DNA of 7,836 nucleotides, taken from assembly GCA_964461455.1 (NCBI GenBank), contig CAYWUJ010000075.1:1-7836 (forward strand), read 5' to 3'. The notes beneath the pieces are model-generated. The model was not told the origin of the DNA and did no database searches. It saw only the letters and a program-made list of their open reading frames with translations. Positions 1 through 6,312 of the stretch are shown in pieces. Within the stretch, counting starts at the first letter, position 1, and each line of letters opens with the position of its first letter. Both the position numbers and the translations under genes were made by a program. Origin of the DNA: UBA1413 sp964461455. GTDB taxonomy: Bacteria > Bacteroidota > Bacteroidia > Bacteroidales > Prolixibacteraceae.

Positions 1-106
1 GCTTTTTGAATTCCGGAGCCGCGGCAATCAGCACCTCCTCCAACTGAGGATAGGCTTCCAGAAGGTCATTTATCTTGGTCTTCGGTGTGATAATCAACTT
101 TTCCAT
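1..106 (-). CDS. DUF1858 domain protein, N-terminal part (runs off the left edge)
   Basis: Thirty-five complete codons are visible from an ATG at 106, starting MEKLIITPKTKINDLLEAYP. The pattern of an 'ITP.TKI..LLE.YP.LEEVL...AP.FKK' helix pair is what I know of the DUF1858 family, a small helical domain often found beside DUF438, DUF542/ScdA-type and hemerythrin proteins. The gene begins 8 bp after the stop codon of the DUF438 gene on the same strand, so the two are almost certainly co-transcribed. There is no clear Shine-Dalgarno sequence; the upstream bases are A-rich, as is usual in Bacteroidota. The biochemical role of DUF1858 is not established. The company it keeps suggests a link to redox, NO or Fe-S metabolism. 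Whether the full gene is a stand-alone DUF1858 protein of about 70-80 residues or a longer fusion cannot be told here. Confidence 0.8.
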   Translation of the reverse strand, partial: MEKLIITPKTKINDLLEAYPQLEEVLIAAAPEFKK

Positions 107-114
107 ATCAACTT

Positions 115-1362
115 TTATTTCTTTTCTCCGGAATAACTGAGAATTCGTTGTTCTCCCTCCAAACTCCTGGCGTGGGTCAGGTCCTGCGACACCTCCAGGG
201 TGCCCAGGTATTCGCCGTTCTCATCACGCAAGGCATAGTATTCAATCAGGATGAACTTACCCTTCATCTGAATCCAGAAGGGCGCATGGGAGGCTTTCCC
301 CGATTTGAAATCCTCCAGGATCTTCTCCACGATGTGGACGCTTCCGGGAGGATGGCAGAGCCGCACATCCCGGTTGATGATAGTGCGGCTGCGGGCAAAA
401 ATGCGGTGTTCCCCCTGCGTGAAATACTTCACCTTGTCATCCTTATCCACAAAAGTCATATCCACAGGCACCGTGTTAAGGATAGCCATGATCTCTTTGG
501 CCGAGAAGCTGCCCGAAGGGAGCCTGACCACCCCGTCGGCACCGGCGAAACTCTCCCCGTCCCCGCCGTCAGGCAAAAAACCCTCGGGTTTCCATGCGCT
601 CGGCGGATCATAGAGGGTAAACCCGAAATCAAGGGTCTGCTGGTCCACATTCCACCAATCCTCCACCGTCAGCACATCCATGGCCATGGGGAACAGGATG
701 TCCTGCTCCTTCCTGGTCATATCGGCCAACGCTTTCAGCACGGGAATGAACAGAATCTCCAGGGCATCGTCGACATCCTGTTTCTTCAGTTCGGGATGAC
801 GCAAAATCTCAATACACCCCTTCAACTGCTCCCTGATCTCGTCGTGCTTGCCCCACATCACCATGGGCGGACCGGTAATGCCGGCCTTCTCCAGGAACGG
901 AAACACCAGGTATTCCTTCCGCTTGTAGTGCTTGTCGACATCCATCAGGTCATTGAAACAGGCTTGTATCTGGTAGGCAAAATCCCGGAAACCCGCCTCA
1001 TCGACGGCATAAAGGGTGCCCAGAAGACTCTCGGCTTTGTCCACCACCTTCAGAAGCTCCCGGTTCTCCTGCGTGAACACATCAAGGGGATGACCGGGAG
1101 GGACATACTGCGCACCGCTCTGGTCGATATGGCCGTCGAGCACTTCCCCGTGAATATCACACAGCCGTAATACCTCCGACTCGGGAAGCCCCTCACTGAT
1201 CAGCTCCTGCTCCACTTCCACCACCTCCCCATAGGGAATCTGCTGCAGGGTGCCCAGAAGCTCCTCACGCACCTTCTGGGGATTCTCACCTTCATGCAAC
1301 TTCAGGATCAGCTCTTTCAGCTTCTCCTTCCTGTGTTTCGAATTATCAATCAGCTCACTCAT
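115..1362 (-). CDS. DUF438 - hemerythrin (HHE) - PAS protein, 415 aa
   Basis: This is a cytoplasmic protein with no signal peptide or membrane helix. Residues about 15-85 are the helical DUF438 domain. Residues about 90-230 form a hemerythrin-like HHE four-helix bundle with candidate iron ligands H91, H145, E150 (within DKHYKRKEYLVFPFLE), H173 (WGKHDE) and E219 (RKEQDILFP). Residues about 288-395 form a C-terminal PAS domain (TFVDKDDKVKYF ... RDVRLCHPPGSVHIVEKILE ... YLGTLEVSQDLT). This order is the known architecture of DUF438 proteins in anaerobes. Hemerythrin domains bind O2 or NO at a di-iron centre and PAS domains sense ligands or redox, so a sensing or detoxifying role is a family-based inference. 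No kinase, cyclase or DNA-binding output domain is present, so any signal must pass to a partner, possibly the DUF1858 protein 8 bp downstream. The ATG at 1362 fits the N terminus; no Shine-Dalgarno sequence is visible. Confidence 0.9.
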   Translation of the reverse strand: MSELIDNSKHRKEKLKELILKLHEGENPQKVREELLGTLQQIPYGEVVEVEQELISEGLPESEVLRLCDIHGEVLDGHIDQSGAQYVPPGHPLDVFTQENRELLKVVDKAESLLGTLYAVDEAGFRDFAYQIQACFNDLMDVDKHYKRKEYLVFPFLEKAGITGPPMVMWGKHDEIREQLKGCIEILRHPELKKQDVDDALEILFIPVLKALADMTRKEQDILFPMAMDVLTVEDWWNVDQQTLDFGFTLYDPPSAWKPEGFLPDGGDGESFAGADGVVRLPSGSFSAKEIMAILNTVPVDMTFVDKDDKVKYFTQGEHRIFARSRTIINRDVRLCHPPGSVHIVEKILEDFKSGKASHAPFWIQMKGKFILIEYYALRDENGEYLGTLEVSQDLTHARSLEGEQRILSYSGEKK

Positions 1363-1415
1363 GATGACAGGTTTTATCTTGTTTACAAAATCTTCTTCAA
1401 TGAATTCATTCCGGG

Positions 1416-1445
1416 AACAGATCCCTGGTTTATCAGGGGACTGTT
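1416..1445 (-). terminator. Hairpin between the membrane-protein gene and the DUF438 gene
   Basis: Read on the minus strand, AACAG-TC-CCCTG-ATAAAC-CAGGG-AT-CTGTT forms a 5-bp outer stem, a 2x2 internal loop, a 5-bp inner stem and a 6-nt loop. It starts 13 bases after the stop codon of the PepSY-TM-like gene and lies 54 bases before the DUF438 start. There is no T-tract on either strand, so it is not a classical intrinsic terminator. It could be a weak terminator, an RNA-processing or stability element between co-transcribed genes, or chance. Confidence 0.35.
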
Positions 1446-1458
1446 AATTCCTTACAAG

Positions 1459-3003
1459 TTAAGAAATATTACGGTTCTTTCTTCTCTTGTACTTCTTTCT
1501 GTAAAGCAGGTAACCGCTCAGAACCACAGTGACGCCGGTGATTCCGGCCAGCGGAACAATGAGGATGTAAAAGCCCCCCAGCAGGAATTCGAAGATGCGA
1601 CCGGTGTGAACCTCCAGGGTAAAATTCCAGAGGGACATATTGGATTCCTCCCTGATAATGGAGGGCATTTCCGGGAGAATACGCTGATGTCCTACCGGGA
1701 TGATCCCAGTGCCGTAATCGGCGACATAGATCCTGTCCGCCGCGTCGGTGATGTGTCCGGTGACCTTGAGGTCTCCCACGGGCCGGCCTCCCGGCTGATC
1801 GCGGTACACCTCCCCGGTCATGGCATTGATCACGGCAGGATGGGAGGGATTCCAGAGAAAAAGCCCGCTGAAGGACCCCACCAGGAAGTTGCCGTTTCCT
1901 GCCGGCTCAAAGGTGTTGATTCCCATCACACTCACCGGTGGCTGGTAGGGCACCGGCTCCATGTCCAGGGTTTCAGGATCCATGCGGTACATCCCCTCAG
2001 AAGTGGACACCAGGTATATCCCGTGCCCCCCATCCCAGCGGATGTCGCGCAGTTTGTCATACCAGGGATTGGGCTGGTCGAGGTGCGAATATTTCAGGGG
2101 AGCCACCCTGGCCGAAGCAATGGCAATCAGCAGCGGCGGACGAAGAAACATGCCCGTGAAATAGAGAAAAATGAGCAGTACAAAAAACCAGGCCCCCAAC
2201 TTGTTATGCCACCGTAGCGACCATTTGTTGACCCTGACCAGGTGCTCCACGGGCTTTTTATTCCGGCGGAACCTTTTTATGGACGACGGGAAGAAGAAGT
2301 AGAGGATGCCCGTCAGTGACAGGAAGATGGTAATCACCCCCAGCAGGTCGACAAAGAGCTTCCCGGGAAGCCCCAGAATTTCGCCACTGTGCAACTGCCA
2401 CATGGTCTCAAAAAGGGTGACCTTGTGCTCATATCCCGCCGGTGCCGGCAACTCCTTCCTCTCAAAACCGGTGGCCACACCGTTGGCGCTGCCGGTGAAG
2501 AGGTAACTCCGGCTCAGGGCTACCACTGTATCTCCCCGGCTCTCAATCCCCGTAAACCGGTCGATGTCGGTCTCCAGGTCAAATCTCTTCCACATCCCGG
2601 TCTCCCCGTCCCATCCCCACAATCCGAAGAGGGTGGCGGCAAACAGAGAGCCGTCGGAAGTCCGGTGAACGTCGAAAATCTTGCGGTTGTCACTTCCGGA
2701 GGGAAAACCCTGGTTAAAAGTGGCGTATTCCGTAAAAGCCGAATCAGTGAGCCAGATACCAATATTCCCATAGATCAGCAGTGAATCGGGCCCCAGCAGA
2801 AGACTGCCCTTTATGGCGGCGTTGTTCCAGTTCTCGTAAGTATAATTGGAGGGAAGCCAGTCGCGGTCCACATCGATCGATGAAAGCGACTCCCGGTGAT
2901 TCATGATGATGCCTGTAAACCCATAAAAGAACAGCACAATGGCGATGACCAGCCCCGGCCAGCGGTGCAGCTTTTTGTATATTCCTCCCCCTTTTTTCAC
3001 CAT
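1459..3003 (-). CDS. PepSY-TM-like four-helix membrane protein with two periplasmic propeller-like loops, 514 aa
   Basis: The start is placed at the ATG at 3003 (MVKKGGGIYKKLHRWPG). An in-frame ATG at 3087 would add 28 residues unlike a membrane-protein N terminus and would overlap the candidate promoter. Four membrane segments are visible: about 16-35, 215-238, 268-287 and 472-500. Basic stretches at 1-14, 242-250 and 502-511 put both termini and the middle loop in the cytoplasm, and residues 40-205 and 290-465 in the periplasm. Motifs typical of the PepSY-associated TM family are H13 (KLHRWPG), H205 (LHSGEI), H266 (RWHNKLG) and H466 (VHTGRI). The two periplasmic loops lack an obvious PepSY domain. 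They hold propeller-like strands ('LFAATLFGLWGWD', 'GIYLVSTSEGMYRMDPET', 'FLVGSFSGLFLWNP', 'RIYVADYGTGI'). By family analogy (FoxB-type PepSY-TM siderophore reductases bind heme) it may be a transmembrane heme reductase, but no iron-uptake neighbour is visible to support that. Confidence 0.82.
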   Translation of the reverse strand: MVKKGGGIYKKLHRWPGLVIAIVLFFYGFTGIIMNHRESLSSIDVDRDWLPSNYTYENWNNAAIKGSLLLGPDSLLIYGNIGIWLTDSAFTEYATFNQGFPSGSDNRKIFDVHRTSDGSLFAATLFGLWGWDGETGMWKRFDLETDIDRFTGIESRGDTVVALSRSYLFTGSANGVATGFERKELPAPAGYEHKVTLFETMWQLHSGEILGLPGKLFVDLLGVITIFLSLTGILYFFFPSSIKRFRRNKKPVEHLVRVNKWSLRWHNKLGAWFFVLLIFLYFTGMFLRPPLLIAIASARVAPLKYSHLDQPNPWYDKLRDIRWDGGHGIYLVSTSEGMYRMDPETLDMEPVPYQPPVSVMGINTFEPAGNGNFLVGSFSGLFLWNPSHPAVINAMTGEVYRDQPGGRPVGDLKVTGHITDAADRIYVADYGTGIIPVGHQRILPEMPSIIREESNMSLWNFTLEVHTGRIFEFLLGGFYILIVPLAGITGVTVVLSGYLLYRKKYKRRKNRNIS

Positions 3004-3075
3004 TTCAGTTCCGGTAAAATAGCATGATGTCTTGTGTTTTACCCATGCAGCGCAGATTCTTCCGCCACAGCGCGG

Positions 3076-3106
3076 CAAAACTAGCAAATAATTCTTTTCA
3101 TAAAAA
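3076..3106 (-). promoter_or_regulatory. Candidate Bacteroidota-type promoter for the PepSY-TM-like gene
   Basis: On the minus strand TAGTTTTG (3083-3076) matches the TAnnTTTG -7 box exactly. Nineteen bases upstream is TTTT (3106-3103), three of four bases of the -33 TTTG box. Transcription would start near 3070, giving a leader of about 65 nt before the ATG at 3003. The -33 box lies inside the left arm of the 10-bp inverted repeat at 3100-3125. The weaker -33 match keeps confidence moderate. Confidence 0.45.
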
Positions 3107-3125
3107 GATCATTTTATCTTTTTAT
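3100..3125. repeat. Perfect 10-bp inverted repeat in the divergent spacer (possible operator)
   Basis: ATAAAAAGAT (3100-3109) and ATCTTTTTAT (3116-3125) are exact reverse complements around a 6-bp centre, CATTTT. The repeat is AT-only in its outer parts and has no GC-rich stem, so it does not look like an intrinsic terminator. It covers the -33 box of the candidate leftward promoter and lies about 55 bp upstream of the rightward one. That position suits a repressor or activator site shared by the divergent genes. The regulator is unknown. Confidence 0.5.
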
Positions 3126-3179
3126 AAACTCTGCCCTCCGGAAAGCTGCACAATTTCGTTCCCGGGGAGAAAGCTATGG

Positions 3180-3210
3180 TTTGCGAATCCCGATTTTCAG
3201 CTTAAATTTG
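3180..3210 (+). promoter_or_regulatory. Bacteroidota-type promoter for the methyltransferase/hydrolase pair
   Basis: TTTG (3180-3183), 19 bases, then TAAATTTG (3203-3210) matches both boxes of the Bacteroidota primary-sigma consensus TTTG-N19-TAnnTTTG exactly. Transcription would start near 3217 and give a leader of about 85 nt before the ATG at 3301. The sequence just before that ATG is AT-rich with no Shine-Dalgarno sequence, which fits the group. Confidence 0.72.
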
Positions 3211-3300
3211 ACCCTCTGTTCCGGAAAGGTCAGGACCCAAAAAACAGGCACCGGTCACCGGAAAAACCGATAACAGCGGCAACAATTAGATTTTACACAT

Positions 3301-4053
3301 ATGGCATTACAGGAAGAATTAGAGAAACGGGGAGTATGGCTTTTCAGATACAGGAGCTTTATTCCCGCTATCCTGCTTGTGGTAGGGACGGTGGTATGGC
3401 TGTATACCGAGAAGAACCCCGGTGACTCCTTGCTGAAGAGCGCTCCCTGGGACGGGTACTATCTTTTACTCTGCATTCTGGTCACCTTTCTGGGCTTCGG
3501 CATCAGAATTTACACGGTGGGGCATACGCCGGTGAACACCTCGGGACGGAACGCCAAATATCAGATTGCCGACACCCTGAATACCACGGGGATCTATTCC
3601 CTGGTCAGGCACCCCCTTTATCTGGGGAACTTCTTTATGTGGCTGGGACCGGTCATGCTTACCGGCCACATCTGGTTTATCCTGCTGGTGTGCCTGGTCT
3701 ACTGGCTTTATTACGAGCGGATCATGTTCTCGGAAGAGCAGTTTCTCCGCCGCAAATTCGGGACGGTTTACACCTCCTGGGCCGAAAGGGTACCTCCCTT
3801 CATCCCCTCTTTCAGGAATTTCGTGCCTCCCTCCCTTCCCTTCAGCTGGAAGAAAATCCTCAAAAAGGAGAAAAACGGTTTTGCCGCCATCTTCATCGTT
3901 TTTACCCTGATGGATATGTCGGGAGAACTGGTCAGGGGGGAAACGGGATTTAACCTGGTGCTGCTGGGCTTCTGCGCCTTTTCGTGCCTTCTTTACCTGA
4001 TTCTCAAATACATGAAGTGGCAGACCAACATCCTGAATGAAGAGGGCCGCTGA
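3301..4053 (+). CDS. ICMT/PEMT-type integral membrane methyltransferase, 250 aa
   Basis: This multi-pass inner-membrane protein belongs to the isoprenylcysteine carboxyl methyltransferase (ICMT) / phospholipid methyltransferase superfamily, which uses S-adenosylmethionine to methylate lipid-linked substrates. Hydrophobic segments are at about 19-35, 52-71, 107-120, 122-137, 193-205 and 217-237. The diagnostic SAM-site motifs are present: 'YSLVRHPLYLGN' (99-110, with the R-H-P core at 103-105) and the downstream 'ERIMFSEEQFLRRKFG' with the paired glutamates E145-E146, then 'YTSWAERVPPFIP' (157-169). The substrate cannot be read from sequence; bacteria lack prenylated CaaX proteins, so a lipid or other small hydrophobic acceptor is likelier. 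The C-terminal helices after about residue 190 lie beyond the core domain. The gene has its own promoter at 3180-3210, and a serine hydrolase gene starts 29 bp downstream. Confidence 0.85.
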   Translation: MALQEELEKRGVWLFRYRSFIPAILLVVGTVVWLYTEKNPGDSLLKSAPWDGYYLLLCILVTFLGFGIRIYTVGHTPVNTSGRNAKYQIADTLNTTGIYSLVRHPLYLGNFFMWLGPVMLTGHIWFILLVCLVYWLYYERIMFSEEQFLRRKFGTVYTSWAERVPPFIPSFRNFVPPSLPFSWKKILKKEKNGFAAIFIVFTLMDMSGELVRGETGFNLVLLGFCAFSCLLYLILKYMKWQTNILNEEGR

Positions 4054-4082
4054 CCTGCCAAAACCTCAAAATCCACGGCAAA

Positions 4083-5618
4083 ATGAAAAAACAGTTCCTG
4101 CTTATTCTCCTTATGCTCCTCACCTGGTCGGTGACCGAAGCCCAGGAGGATCCCCTGGCGCGACTCGATAACTATTTCCGCACCTCCCTGCCTGCCTGGG
4201 GCACCCCCGGGGTAAGCGTGGCCGTAGTCAGGGATGGCCAGATCATTTTCAGCAAGGGATACGGCACCCTGGAAGCAGGCACTTCCATTGCGCCCGATGG
4301 AAATACCCTCTACGCCATTGCCTCCAACACCAAGGCATTCACTGCCACCATGATGGCCATGCTCGTGGAAGAGGGAAAAGCAGGCTGGGACGATAAGGTA
4401 AAGGATCACCTCCCCTGGTTCGAACTCTACGACCCCTGGGTCAGCAAGGAAATGACCCTGCGCGACCTCCTGTGCCACCGCTCGGGACTGGGGACCTTCA
4501 GCGGCGACTTCATCTGGTATAAATCAGACCTCACTTCCGAAGAGATCATCCGCAGGGTGAAATACCTGCCTGCCCGCTTCGGCTTCCGCGACGGATACGG
4601 ATACTCCAACCTGATGTACATCACCGCCGGCGAGGTCATCGAAAAAATCACCGGTAAAAGCTGGGGGGATAACCTCCGGGAAAGAATCCTCGACCCCCTG
4701 GGCATGGACAGGACCATCATCTCCCTTGACCAACTTCCCGTAAAGGGCAACTTCGCCACTCCCCACGCCCTCACCGGGGGGAAAAACATCCCCATTCCCT
4801 ACACCGACTGGGAAGAGATCGCCGCCCTGGGGGGTATCATCGCCCCGGTCAACGATATCGGACGCTGGATGATCTTCAACATGAACAAGGGAATCAGGGG
4901 AAACGACACCCTGGTCACCCCGGCCTCCTACAACCAGCTCTGGAAACTGCACACCCCCTTCCCTGTGGACCATACCCGCAACAACGACTTTAACACCCAC
5001 TTCAGAGGGTACGCACTGGGTTGGGTCCTGAGCGACTACCGGGGCAGGATGATGGTCAGCCATAGTGGGGCCTTCGATGGCATGATCTCGGCTGTGACCA
5101 TGATCCCTGAAGAAAAAATCGGCGTCGTGGTACTCACCAACGGTCTCAAAACCCCCGTCAGCGCCTTCACCCAGTATGCCCTCGACGCCCTGCTGGGCCT
5201 CCCCGAACGCGACTGGTCACAGGAATATCTCAAGAGACAGGAAGCCGCCGAAAAACGGGATACCCGCATTGCCGACCGTATCGCCGCCAGGGTCCTCAAC
5301 ACCAAACCCTCCCTGCCGCTCGGTAATTATGCCGGTAACTACCACTCCAATATCTACGGAATGATCAAAGTCTCCCTCACCAACAGCAAGGAGGAAACAC
5401 TACGGCTGGACTTCGAACACTCCCCTGCATTGTCGGCCACCCTGGAACACTGGCATTACGACGTGTGGAAAATCATCTGGGACGAACCCCATGCCTGGTT
5501 CAGCTTCGGAACCGTGAAATTCAATATGACCAATAACCTCGAAATTACCGGCATCGACTTCGACGTTCCCAACGACGATATCTTCTTCGAAGAGCTTAAA
5601 CCCGTCAGGGTGAAGTGA
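4083..5618 (+). CDS. Secreted class C beta-lactamase-fold serine hydrolase with C-terminal DUF3471-like domain, 511 aa
   Basis: An N-terminal signal peptide (MKKQ, a hydrophobic core, then probable cleavage after A20 at TEA|QED) sends the protein to the periplasm. The beta-lactamase-fold domain spans about 24-370. It has the S-x-x-K motif S81-N-T-K84 (nucleophile and general base), the Y-x-N motif Y174-S-N176, and H327-S-G329 in place of the K-T-G of true beta-lactamases. H-x-G is typical of the esterase and D-amino-acid peptidase branches, so this is more likely an esterase or peptidase than an antibiotic-resistance enzyme. The region from about 405 to 510 ('LGNYAGNYHSNIYG ... FDVPNDDIFF') resembles the DUF3471 beta-barrel often attached to these enzymes. 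It starts 29 bp after the methyltransferase stop with no promoter seen between, so it is probably in that transcript. The gene ends TGA TGA, and no terminator follows. Confidence 0.9.
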   Translation: MKKQFLLILLMLLTWSVTEAQEDPLARLDNYFRTSLPAWGTPGVSVAVVRDGQIIFSKGYGTLEAGTSIAPDGNTLYAIASNTKAFTATMMAMLVEEGKAGWDDKVKDHLPWFELYDPWVSKEMTLRDLLCHRSGLGTFSGDFIWYKSDLTSEEIIRRVKYLPARFGFRDGYGYSNLMYITAGEVIEKITGKSWGDNLRERILDPLGMDRTIISLDQLPVKGNFATPHALTGGKNIPIPYTDWEEIAALGGIIAPVNDIGRWMIFNMNKGIRGNDTLVTPASYNQLWKLHTPFPVDHTRNNDFNTHFRGYALGWVLSDYRGRMMVSHSGAFDGMISAVTMIPEEKIGVVVLTNGLKTPVSAFTQYALDALLGLPERDWSQEYLKRQEAAEKRDTRIADRIAARVLNTKPSLPLGNYAGNYHSNIYGMIKVSLTNSKEETLRLDFEHSPALSATLEHWHYDVWKIIWDEPHAWFSFGTVKFNMTNNLEITGIDFDVPNDDIFFEELKPVRVK

Positions 5619-5673
5619 TGAATGGGTTCTCTTCCGAGGCTGACCCCAAAGAGTGACACCGCCAGGGTGAAGT
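5602..5673 (+). repeat. Imperfect 15-bp direct repeat spanning the serine hydrolase stop codon
   Basis: CCGTCAGGGTGAAGT (5602-5616) recurs as CCGCCAGGGTGAAGT (5659-5673), 14 of 15 bases identical and offset by exactly 57 bp (19 codons). The first copy encodes the last residues (V-R-V-K) up to the first base of the stop codon. The second copy, in the same frame, encodes A-R-V-K and reads on for another 40 codons to a TGA at 5793-5795. Confidence 0.6.
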
Positions 5674-5781
5674 ATGTTAAAAACACTGCAAAGAAAGAGC
5701 GCAGCGAACCACTGAAACGTGTCGGGATTACTGAAGTAAACTCCTCAGTTCAACGTGTTCTCCTGCCTTGGGAAATGGCTT

Positions 5782-5973
5782 TCAGTACTGCCTGATCTCC
5801 TGTTTTTTATCCTCTTCCATCTGCCAGTCCACCACAAAATGGTATTGCGGAGGTTTGTAACTGCTCCGGAAGGGTTGGATATCCTTCTTCGGAGTAATTC
5901 CGATACGCTCATACTCCAACAGGGAGTTGGAGGTTATGCTCATCTTCCTGAATGTTTTCTGATTGAAATCCAT
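5782..5973 (-). CDS. Possible small hypothetical protein, 63 aa
   Basis: The ORF runs from the ATG at 5973 to a TGA at 5784-5782 and begins MDFNQKTFRKMSITSNSLLE. It is a soluble, polar, charged sequence with an aromatic patch (YKPPQYHFVVDWQ) and a charged tail (MEEDKKQEIRQY). I recognise no family. Codon choice looks ordinary (mixed third positions, no runs of rare codons), the main argument that it is or was coding. Against it: no promoter box matching TAnnTTTG lies upstream, there is no ribosome-binding signal, and it sits alone in a poorly coding spacer, convergent with the serine hydrolase gene. The frame stays open for 22 codons before the ATG but has no earlier ATG, so it could be the tail of a decayed gene. 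Confidence 0.3.
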   Translation of the reverse strand: MDFNQKTFRKMSITSNSLLEYERIGITPKKDIQPFRSSYKPPQYHFVVDWQMEEDKKQEIRQY

Positions 5974-5974
5974 G

Positions 5975-6004
5975 GCTAAATTGTTAATCCTGCAAATCGT
6001 TAAT
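5975..6004 (-). repeat. Imperfect tandem repeat just upstream of the 63-aa ORF
   Basis: On the minus strand ATTAACGATTTGC (6004-5992) is followed after 3 bases by ATTAACAATTTAGC (5988-5975). The copies differ by one substitution and one inserted A, with a 16-bp period. They end one base before the ATG at 5973. They could be a small slippage duplication or a paired binding site. Confidence 0.4.
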
Positions 6005-6312
6005 GTCTCTGCTTTTCCTTCATGGGCGAATCCGCAGAATCAATCTTCCTGGTTTACGGAACGCCACTAATAGTCGTTTCTCATCTCTGTTTCCGGCCGG
6101 TCACTCACTTTTACAAGCAACCCGACATGTTATTAAACGAACAAAAGAGATTTTGGATACACCCCTTTAGGAAAATTTCGGATTTTTTAACACCCCCGTC
6201 CTTTTCACATCTCCATCGGTTTACCGGAACACACTCCCGTCTCTCCAATTAAGGCTTCACCAGCACCCGGCCATTCCCCGGGCAGCACCTACCCTTTTTT
6301 TCATGTTTACTA

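Larger units (their letters stand above)
5619..6312. other. Poorly coding spacer of about 700 bp
   Basis: No long ORF with recognisable protein features lies here, and no good intrinsic terminator for the preceding gene. It holds a second copy of the serine hydrolase stop-codon region at 5659-5673, a 57-codon plus-strand ORF from the ATG at 5622 to the TGA ending at 5795 (basic, unrecognised, probably fortuitous), a 63-codon minus-strand ORF at 5782-5973 and a short tandem repeat at 5975-6004. From about 6000 the sequence is AT-richer, with stop codons in most frames. It looks like decayed or intergenic DNA. Confidence 0.6.

Noticed and set aside
148..1170. A 340-codon plus-strand ORF opposite the DUF438 gene
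   Set aside because: It lies antisense to a protein with clear domain motifs, and its own translation is rich in H, P, Q, R and V with no recognisable domain. It is a by-product of codon bias on the other strand.
1294..2217. A 307-codon plus-strand ORF opposite the PepSY-TM-like gene
   Set aside because: The minus-strand frame has membrane helices, positive-inside topology and family motifs, while this frame is a His/Pro/Gly-rich shadow.
3004..3087. Upstream ATG at 3087 as the start of the PepSY-TM-like protein
   Set aside because: The added 28 residues do not fit a PepSY-TM N terminus and would overlap the candidate -7 box at 3076-3083. The ATG at 3003 gives the expected short basic leader before TM1.
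3024..3425. A 133-codon plus-strand ORF in the divergent spacer
   Set aside because: It crosses the promoter at 3180-3210 and overlaps the methyltransferase start in another frame, with no recognisable domain.
3993..5063. Minus-strand ORFs of 161, 122 and 179 codons opposite the serine hydrolase gene
   Set aside because: They are antisense to a gene with a signal peptide and all three catalytic motifs, and their Gly/Val/His-rich translations show no domain.
4083..5618. Reading the serine hydrolase as an AmpC-type beta-lactamase resistance gene
   Set aside because: The third motif is H-S-G, not K-T-G, and a DUF3471-like domain follows. Both point to the esterase/peptidase branch of the fold.
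6022..6252. A 76-codon plus-strand ORF in the spacer
   Set aside because: It has an unstructured, atypical composition with no start signal or recognised motif, and lies in AT-rich poorly coding sequence.
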